Part shown: piece by piece, positions 1 to 4,773 of the stretch | Numbering within the stretch: the first letter of the stretch is position 1 | Layout: each line of letters begins with the position of its first letter | DNA from: Bacteroidota bacterium | Lineage (GTDB): Bacteria; Bacteroidota; Bacteroidia; Chitinophagales; Chitinophagaceae | Direction of reading: 5' to 3' | NCBI GenBank assembly: GCA_029778965.1 | Contig: JAKPBL010000268.1 | Span: forward strand, 1 to 6,179 | Length of the DNA stretch: 6,179 nucleotides | The notes under the pieces: generated by a model | Told to the model about the DNA's origin: nothing | The model's database searches: none | Seen by the model: the letters and a program-made list of their open reading frames with translations, nothing else | Made by a program: the position numbers and the translations under genes

Positions 1-214
1 CCATCAGCGCAGCATTACGAATATCTCCCTCTACGAACTCAACCAGCGGATTGCCGGCAAAGCTTTGCATATTGGCCCTGCTGCCGCGTATGAAATTATC
101 GACGATAATGATTTTCGCGGGCTTCAGGGGGATCAGCTCTTCTATTACATACGATCCGATAAACCCGGCGCCGCCGGTTACCAGTATCCTGCTACCATTG
201 ATGTTAGGCTGCAT
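1..214 (-). CDS. NAD-dependent epimerase/dehydratase (extended SDR), N-terminal part, cut by window edge
   Basis: Reading the minus strand from an ATG at 214-212 gives 71 residues that run off the left edge, so the C-terminal part is missing. Residues 9-21 form the first beta strand and the dinucleotide loop TGGAGFIGS, the TGxxGxxG signature of extended short-chain dehydrogenases. Residues 35-39 (IIIVD) end the second strand with Asp39, which in this family contacts the adenine ribose of NAD. A later GDIRN (63-67) matches the usual GDIRD segment after the next strand. The family includes nucleotide-sugar 4-epimerases and 4,6-dehydratases. The catalytic S/T-YxxxK region lies outside the window, so the exact reaction is unknown. 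The start overlaps the end of the preceding small membrane protein gene by 11 nt, in a different frame, which suggests translational coupling. In this cluster it most likely supplies or epimerises a nucleotide sugar for the glycan. Confidence 0.93.
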   Translation of the reverse strand, partial: MQPNINGSRILVTGGAGFIGSYVIEELIPLKPAKIIIVDNFIRGSRANMQSFAGNPLVEFVEGDIRNAALM

Positions 215-575
215 ATTTTGAATTGTTTAAACTAAGTACGATAATACCCGACAATATCAGCGCAAAGCCAATAAACGACGCCAGGTTCAGGTGATCTTTG
301 AATATGAAATAACCTACTATAACGGTAAGCACAAAATTGATACCCACCGCCAGCGGTACAATGAACGTGAACTTCCCGCCTGCCAGTGCTTTGAACAGCA
401 CCAATGCCGACCCGAATAATAAAACAAAAGCCCCCATCACCATCGGGTTAAACAAAAAGCGGAACCAGTCGCCGGCCGACGACAGCACCACTTCCCTGAT
501 CTTCCACTTGATCATGGCGGCGCCTGCCACGTTCAGCAACGCATATAAAACACAGGTAAGAATGGAATTAAGCAT
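204..575 (-). CDS. Small four-helix SMR/EamA-like membrane protein, possible lipid-linked sugar flippase subunit (ArnE/ArnF-like)
   Basis: This is a 123-residue, very hydrophobic protein with four likely membrane helices at about residues 2-24, 43-65, 69-92 and 98-117. The last two helices show the EamA/SMR style: a VPLAVGIN segment, a short loop with KDHLN, then IGFALILSGIIVLS. Length and topology match SMR-type proteins and the ArnE/ArnF subunits that flip undecaprenyl-phosphate-aminoarabinose, rather than full ten-helix EamA exporters. The gene starts inside the end of the polyprenyl-phosphate-type glycosyltransferase gene (8-nt overlap, ATGCTTAA). That pairing suggests it moves the lipid-linked sugar made by that enzyme across the inner membrane. 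Only one such subunit is visible, so it may act as a homodimer or with a partner elsewhere. The substrate is inferred from context only; a drug or metabolite exporter is an alternative. GtrA proteins have a similar size and context, but the sequence looks more EamA/SMR-like. Confidence 0.85.
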   Translation of the reverse strand: MLNSILTCVLYALLNVAGAAMIKWKIREVVLSSAGDWFRFLFNPMVMGAFVLLFGSALVLFKALAGGKFTFIVPLAVGINFVLTVIVGYFIFKDHLNLASFIGFALILSGIIVLSLNNSKYAA

Positions 576-1536
576 CTTGTCCGAATTCTACGATTTCATC
601 AATAATAAATACCGGCCGTTTCCTGCTGGCATCAAGTGTTCGCCATAAGTATTCAGCAATCACACCCAGCGAAATATTCGTAATACCAAAACCGATCATC
701 AGTATCGAAAGCAGCGCCGGCCATCCGGCTGCCAGGTCGTTAAAGAATATTTTCCGAAAGATGATATACAGCGACCATAAAATACCCAGCACGAAAAACA
801 TGATACCGATAAAAGACACCAGCCGGATAGGCGCAAAGGAAAACGCCACGAAAGAATCGATCAGCAGCTTGATCTTTTTCGATAAAGTCCATTTGGACTT
901 GCCGGCTTTTCGGGCCAGCTTTTTATAGGTAATGAAATCCTGCCTGAATCCGAGACCCAGTATCTGCAGGAAAATGCTGGAATTATTTTCAACGTTCTTA
1001 TTAAGCTCCGCTGCCACCTTCCGGTTAAACATGACCACGTCGAAGCCTTTATCGGGATACGCCCTATTCACGTACTTGCGCATGAGGCCCGAATACCATT
1101 TTGAAAAAGTTTTTTCCAGCAGGCCGTTCTGATCAGATTCGCGATTGGCCCAAACAATGTCATTTCCAAGTTGCATTTGCCGGTACAGCCGGGCGATATT
1201 ATCAACCGGATCTTGCAGGTCGGCATACAGGAAAGTAATATACTGGCCGCGTGCATGCATGATGCCCGCGCGCAATGCGGCATGAGAGCCATAGTTCTGG
1301 CTCAGCGAAATGAGCCGCGTATTGGCGGGAAAGCCGGCTTCTTTGATAAGGGTTACCGAGTTGTCGGTAGACCCATCATTCACCAGGATGACCTCAATGT
1401 TGAAATCGTGGTGCTGCGACATGAAATGGCTCACCCCTTCTTTCAGGTGCGCAACGTTATCCGCTTCATTCAAGAAGGGAATAATAATCGAAACAGTATG
1501 CTGTTCCGGGTTAGTGTACGCGTGCAGGGTTTCCAT
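568..1536 (-). CDS. Family 2 glycosyltransferase, polyprenyl-phosphate type (GtrB/ArnC/DPM1-like)
   Basis: The protein has 322 residues. The GT-A nucleotide-sugar domain begins at VSIIIPFLNE (15-24), followed by VNDGSTDNS (52-60) and the metal-binding region ADLQDP (105-110). A GKSKWTLSKKIKLLIDS segment (212-228) is typical of GtrB/ArnC/dolichyl-phosphate-mannose synthase relatives. Two membrane helices follow at about 236-260 and 272-297, then a cytosolic tail, AEYLWRTLDASRKRP (294-308), equivalent to the common GEYLGRIYxExKxRP motif. Enzymes of this architecture transfer a sugar from a nucleotide donor to polyprenyl phosphate at the cytoplasmic face of the inner membrane. The chosen ATG places 14 residues before the first strand and overlaps the previous gene by 26 nt; no later in-frame ATG lies before the catalytic core. 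A small flippase-like gene follows directly. The lipid acceptor follows from the family; the sugar transferred is unknown. Confidence 0.94.
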   Translation of the reverse strand: METLHAYTNPEQHTVSIIIPFLNEADNVAHLKEGVSHFMSQHHDFNIEVILVNDGSTDNSVTLIKEAGFPANTRLISLSQNYGSHAALRAGIMHARGQYITFLYADLQDPVDNIARLYRQMQLGNDIVWANRESDQNGLLEKTFSKWYSGLMRKYVNRAYPDKGFDVVMFNRKVAAELNKNVENNSSIFLQILGLGFRQDFITYKKLARKAGKSKWTLSKKIKLLIDSFVAFSFAPIRLVSFIGIMFFVLGILWSLYIIFRKIFFNDLAAGWPALLSILMIGFGITNISLGVIAEYLWRTLDASRKRPVFIIDEIVEFGQDA

Positions 1537-2134
1537 ATGCTTTACTCTTTTCCGGAATATTCCTGGTTACATTACTGCCCATTCCGATCAGGCTCTGGTT
1601 GCCGACCGAAACGCCGTTCATGATATTACTGCCGCTCCCTATATAGCAGTTGGCGCCAAGGCTTACCCCACCGGCTACAGCCACATTACAACCTATCAAT
1701 GTAAGGTCACCGACAGAACTATCGTGGTGAACCACCGTATTTGGCAATATGCATACATGGTTGCCGATACGGACATTACTGGTAAGTACTACGCCTGCCA
1801 TGATCAGGCAATTGCGGCCAATCGTAACCGAACGGCCGAGGTGGGCGCCGGGATGCACCAGGCTGATAAACCTGTTTTCTTCGATACCGAGCGACGCTAT
1901 GAATTTACCCCTTTCGGGGTAGCTTGTCGGGCTGCCGGGAACAGCGAGTACATAGGCTTCCGGAAAACTGGCAAGCGCCGATCTGCCGTATATTTTATAT
2001 TGCGGATAGTGCGCAGCTTTTGACGCATCATCGTCGATAAACCCAATAAATTCCACTTCGGCATCGTCGACACAATCCAGTGCCTCGATGCCGTTGCCGT
2101 TACAGGGAAAGATCAATAGTTTTTTGCGCGTCAT
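1511..2134 (-). CDS. PglD/NeuD-like sugar acyltransferase (left-handed beta-helix)
   Basis: This 207-residue protein has a small N-terminal alpha/beta domain (about 4-90) followed by hexapeptide repeats (about 95-190), matching the size and layout of PglD and NeuD-type sialic-acid O-acetyltransferases. The repeats contain PNTVVHHDSSVGD (131-143). By position, His137-Asp138 corresponds to the catalytic His-Glu pair of PglD, and the end YGNPARVH matches the usual GVPAK/GNPAR terminus. The N-terminal loop is unusual: where relatives have a GAGGHGK-like turn that binds the nucleotide sugar, this one reads PCNGNGIEAL (10-19). Substrate recognition may therefore differ. The gene begins 3 nt after the aminotransferase stop and runs 26 nt into the glycosyltransferase gene. 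Family members acetylate an amino sugar at C4 or a hydroxyl on sialic acid. No neuB-like or second aminotransferase gene is visible, so the substrate is open. Confidence 0.9.
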   Translation of the reverse strand: MTRKKLLIFPCNGNGIEALDCVDDAEVEFIGFIDDDASKAAHYPQYKIYGRSALASFPEAYVLAVPGSPTSYPERGKFIASLGIEENRFISLVHPGAHLGRSVTIGRNCLIMAGVVLTSNVRIGNHVCILPNTVVHHDSSVGDLTLIGCNVAVAGGVSLGANCYIGSGSNIMNGVSVGNQSLIGMGSNVTRNIPEKSKAYGNPARVH

Positions 2135-2137
2135 GAC

Positions 2138-3238
2138 TTAATAGGCATTGATGGCGTCAATTACTTTCCCGACTTCTTCGTCGGTCAGTTCCGCATACAT
2201 AGGCAGGGAAAGGCAATGGGCCGCCAGGTATTCAGCCTGCGGGAACGCGCCGTTTTTATAACCAAGCGAACTGTATGCTTTCTGCAGGTGGCAGGGAACC
2301 GGGTAATGAAGACCGGGAAAGATGTTCTTTCCGTTAAGATAGTTGATCATACCGTCGCGGTCGCTGGTGGTGATTACGAACAGGTGATAGATCGATGCAG
2401 TATTCGCAGGCTGCTCCTGCATGTTGATTTTCGGATTCCTGATCTCCTTATGATAGCGTTCGGCAATCGCACGGCGCCGCTCATTCCATTTGGCAAGGTG
2501 CTTGAGCTTCACGCTCAGCGAAGCGCCTTCCAGTCCGCCCATTCGCATGTTAAAGCCGATCTCGTCGTGATAATAACGAACCGTAGAACCATGATTGCGA
2601 AGGCTAAGCAGTTTTTTATAATAGGCTTCAGTATTAGTAGTAATACCGCCCGCTTCACCGCAGGCCCCCAGGTTCTTGCCGGGATAAAAACTGAAGCAGG
2701 CCATTTCGCCGAAACTGCCGATCCTTTTGCCATCGTACAAAGCGCCCTGCGCCTGGGCGGCATCTTCGATCATTAGCAAGCCATGTTTTTTACAAACCGC
2801 CTGTACCGCATATATATCAAACGGTTGTCCATAAAGATGAACACCAATCACCGCTTTTGTTTTAGGCGTAATAGCAGCCTCTATTTTATTGGCATCTATC
2901 TCCCAGGTGCCTGGATGACAGTCAACAAATACCGGTGTTGCGCCTGCGTGGGTTACACCCCAGGCCGTAGCGATAAAAGTATTCGCAGGAATGATCACTT
3001 CATCTCCCGGGCCTATGCCCAGAGCCAGCATAGCCAGGTGCAATGCTGTAGTGCCGTTGTTGACACCCACTGCATAGCTGGTTCCACAAAAGGCGGAAAA
3101 ATCTTTTTCGAACTGTTCTACATACGGCCCTCCCGAAAAGGCAGATGCGTTGTACACCTTTTCAAAAACAGCAAATATTTCATCTTTTACCGACTGGTTT
3201 TGTTTGTAGAGGTCGAGACAGGGAATTTTAACATCCAT
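2138..3238 (-). CDS. DegT/DnrJ/EryC1/StrS family PLP-dependent nucleotide-sugar aminotransferase (WbpE/WlbC/FdtB-like)
   Basis: The protein has 366 residues, the normal length for the family. It starts with the typical IPCLDLYKQNQ segment. Key sites are NNGTTALHLA (60-69, cofactor phosphate region), IEDAAQAQGA (157-166, with Asp159 expected to pair with the pyridine nitrogen), and FSFYPGKNLGACGEAGG (182-198), in which Lys188 is the expected Schiff-base lysine. The SFYPGKNLGA form is typical of sugar 3-aminotransferases such as FdtB, QdtB and WbpE. GFNMRMGGLEGASLSVKLKHL-type sequence (228-248) and HYPVPCHLQKAY (311-322) are further family marks. The enzyme would transfer an amino group, usually from glutamate, to a 3-keto nucleotide sugar. 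It follows a Gfo/Idh/MocA oxidoreductase and a hexapeptide acetyltransferase, as in wbpB-wbpD-wbpE, supporting C3 amination. Whether the nucleotide is UDP or dTDP cannot be decided. It is preceded by the only sizeable gap (33 nt) in the cluster. Confidence 0.95.
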   Translation of the reverse strand: MDVKIPCLDLYKQNQSVKDEIFAVFEKVYNASAFSGGPYVEQFEKDFSAFCGTSYAVGVNNGTTALHLAMLALGIGPGDEVIIPANTFIATAWGVTHAGATPVFVDCHPGTWEIDANKIEAAITPKTKAVIGVHLYGQPFDIYAVQAVCKKHGLLMIEDAAQAQGALYDGKRIGSFGEMACFSFYPGKNLGACGEAGGITTNTEAYYKKLLSLRNHGSTVRYYHDEIGFNMRMGGLEGASLSVKLKHLAKWNERRRAIAERYHKEIRNPKINMQEQPANTASIYHLFVITTSDRDGMINYLNGKNIFPGLHYPVPCHLQKAYSSLGYKNGAFPQAEYLAAHCLSLPMYAELTDEEVGKVIDAINAY

Positions 3239-3271
3239 TGGTAAGCGGTTTCAGGTTTTCAGCGATTATTT
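3239..3271 (-). other. 33-nt spacer between acetyltransferase and aminotransferase genes
   Basis: This is the largest untranslated gap in the window; other junctions are 2-3 nt gaps or overlaps. On the minus strand it is A-rich with a short imperfect direct repeat (TGAAAACC / TGAAACC). No clear Shine-Dalgarno sequence, hairpin or Bacteroidota-type promoter was recognised. One alternative frame is open through it and into the aminotransferase start; see the findings. Confidence 0.6.
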
Positions 3272-3763
3272 CTAAGTAAGCATTTTTATCAGTTTCGCCG
3301 GCACACCGGCCACAATAGCATTGGCCGGAACATCTTTTGTCACCACAGCACCGGCCGCTACCAGGGCGTTTTCGCCAATAGTAACTCCGCATACAATGGT
3401 TGCGTTGCTTCCTATCGAAGCACCTTTCCGCACAAAAGTTTCGATCACCTTCCAATCGGCCTCGGTTTGCTGCGATCCGTCGGTATTGGTAGCACGGGGA
3501 TATAAGTCGTTGGTGAACATTACCCCATGCCCCACAAACACATTGTCTTCAATATGCACGCCTTCGCAAACAAAACTATGGCTGGATATTTTGCAGTTCC
3601 GGCCGATGACAACACCCTTCTGTATCTCCACAAAGGCACCCACTTTCGAATGGTCGCCGATTTCACAGCCATATGCATTCACGAAGCTGAAGATGCGAAC
3701 GTTCTCTCCTACGGTTACGTTATTAAGGCTCTGTTGCGCGTTTTTTTCGGTGATCGTTTTCAT
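3272..3763 (-). CDS. Hexapeptide-repeat sugar N-acetyltransferase (WbpD/WlbB/FdtC-like)
   Basis: This 163-residue protein is nearly all left-handed beta-helix. Hexapeptide repeats run from about residue 15 to 80 (VTVGEN, CEIGDH, VVIGRN, VHIEDN) and again from 111 to 145 ([26 protein letters not shown]), ending with [10 protein letters not shown]. Between them lies a loop with FTNDLYPRA (83-91). This FTN-Y/L-PR loop and the following [16 protein letters not shown] are characteristic of the N-acetyltransferases WbpD, WlbB and FdtC, which act as trimers and use acetyl-CoA to acetylate the 3-amino group of a nucleotide sugar. It lies between a sugar oxidoreductase (2-nt gap) and a sugar aminotransferase (33-nt gap), so it probably acetylates that aminotransferase's product. 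The exact nucleotide sugar is inferred. The C-terminus is short, and a one-base shift would extend it by about 17 residues. Confidence 0.92.
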   Translation of the reverse strand: MKTITEKNAQQSLNNVTVGENVRIFSFVNAYGCEIGDHSKVGAFVEIQKGVVIGRNCKISSHSFVCEGVHIEDNVFVGHGVMFTNDLYPRATNTDGSQQTEADWKVIETFVRKGASIGSNATIVCGVTIGENALVAAGAVVTKDVPANAIVAGVPAKLIKMLT

Positions 3764-3765
3764 GA

Positions 3766-4770
3766 TCAGAATTTTATTTCTTTACCCTGGCTTTTGATCG
3801 ACTTTTGTGAGGCTTCCAGTATGTTCACCACCGACCGGCCCAGGAATGCATTCGACAAAGGCGCTTTTTTCTGCACCACCGATTGCACAAAGTCTTCGGC
3901 AACACCCGCAAGCGCTTCCTTACCCGACAATTTGGGAATATACACGTCGCCGGTACGGTAATCGACCATGATGTGCTTTTTATCTTCATCAGACCTATGT
4001 ACATAGCCGGTATCGTAGACCCGTACCTTTTCTGATGGTTCCAGGTCATTATAAAGAATCATCTTCTTATCGCCCGCGATCAGGGTTTGCCTGACCTTTA
4101 CGGGCGAGGTCCATGAGCAGTTGAAATGGGCAATGAAATTAGACTGGTAGTTCACTGTCATATAGGCAATGTTCTCAATCGAATTACGGGTATGCGAAAT
4201 GCCCGTGGCGTTGATACTGACGGGTTCATCTTCTATCAGGTACGTAAGAATAGAAAGGTCATGCGGCGCCAGGTCCCATAACACGTTCACGTCGGGCTGA
4301 AACAACCCCAGGTTTATACGGGTGGAGTCAAAATAACCAGGTACGCCTACGACGCCGGTGGTAATCAGTTCCTTCATTTTCTGCACTGCACCGGTATACA
4401 GAAATGTATGATCACACATCAGCGTAAGCCCTTTTTGCGCAGCGATCTCAATCAGTTCATCGGCTTCGGCCACAGACGATGTCATCGGCTTTTCGATCAG
4501 CACATGCTTTCCCGCCAGCAACGCTTTTTTGGCAAGGGCATAGTGCGTAAACACAGGGGTGGCAACGACGACCGCGTCTATCTGCGGGTTATTGATGATC
4601 TCATCACCGTCGGGCACCGTTTCAATCGTGGGGAACATGCCGTTTATAATCTTTCGCCGCTCAGGTCGCGCATCGGCAACCATTTTCAGTGAGCAGCCTG
4701 GCGTGTTAAAAAAGTTCCTGACGATATTGGGGCCCCAGTATCCATATCCGATTACACCTACAGCAAGCAT
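3766..4770 (-). CDS. Gfo/Idh/MocA family NAD(P)-dependent sugar oxidoreductase (WbpB/WlbA-like)
   Basis: The protein has 334 residues with the two-domain layout of the family. The N-terminal Rossmann fold opens with [17 protein letters not shown] (4-20), carrying GxGxxG at 8-13. [18 protein letters not shown] (67-84) and the signature EKP (93-95) follow, with Lys94 the expected catalytic/substrate lysine. The C-terminal domain contains [14 protein letters not shown] (165-178), the DxxxHD active-site motif with His170 and Asp171. The GYWGPN subgroup is commonly found beside DegT aminotransferases and hexapeptide acetyltransferases. WbpB/WlbA enzymes of this superfamily oxidise C3 of UDP-GlcNAc uronic acid; GnnA does so on UDP-GlcNAc. 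Position just before the acetyltransferase (2-nt gap) and 3 nt after the membrane-protein gene supports 3-keto sugar formation for the aminotransferase two genes downstream. The precise substrate is not determined. Confidence 0.93.
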   Translation of the reverse strand: MLAVGVIGYGYWGPNIVRNFFNTPGCSLKMVADARPERRKIINGMFPTIETVPDGDEIINNPQIDAVVVATPVFTHYALAKKALLAGKHVLIEKPMTSSVAEADELIEIAAQKGLTLMCDHTFLYTGAVQKMKELITTGVVGVPGYFDSTRINLGLFQPDVNVLWDLAPHDLSILTYLIEDEPVSINATGISHTRNSIENIAYMTVNYQSNFIAHFNCSWTSPVKVRQTLIAGDKKMILYNDLEPSEKVRVYDTGYVHRSDEDKKHIMVDYRTGDVYIPKLSGKEALAGVAEDFVQSVVQKKAPLSNAFLGRSVVNILEASQKSIKSQGKEIKF

Positions 4771-4773
4771 CTT

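Noticed and set aside
204..575. Small membrane protein as a truncated EamA exporter (pseudogene)
   Set aside because: Its four-helix size is normal for SMR and ArnE/ArnF proteins, the frame is intact, and both ends are tightly coupled to neighbouring genes.
1310..2023. Long plus-strand open frame (237 codons) opposite the PglD-like and glycosyltransferase genes
   Set aside because: It is antisense to two well-supported genes, has no recognisable domain, and its Cys/Arg/Tyr-rich composition looks like a complementary-strand artefact.
1511..2134. Assignment as neuD of a sialic-acid pathway
   Set aside because: No neuA, neuB or neuC-like gene is visible, and the family is shared with amino-sugar acetyltransferases.
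2216..3244. Plus-strand open frames opposite the aminotransferase
   Set aside because: They mirror a gene with clear PLP-enzyme motifs and show no family features or plausible start context.
3239..3271. Internal promoter or terminator in the 33-nt spacer
   Set aside because: No TAnnTTTG-type box, no -33 element and no GC-rich hairpin followed by T run could be seen; the space is too short for a convincing promoter.
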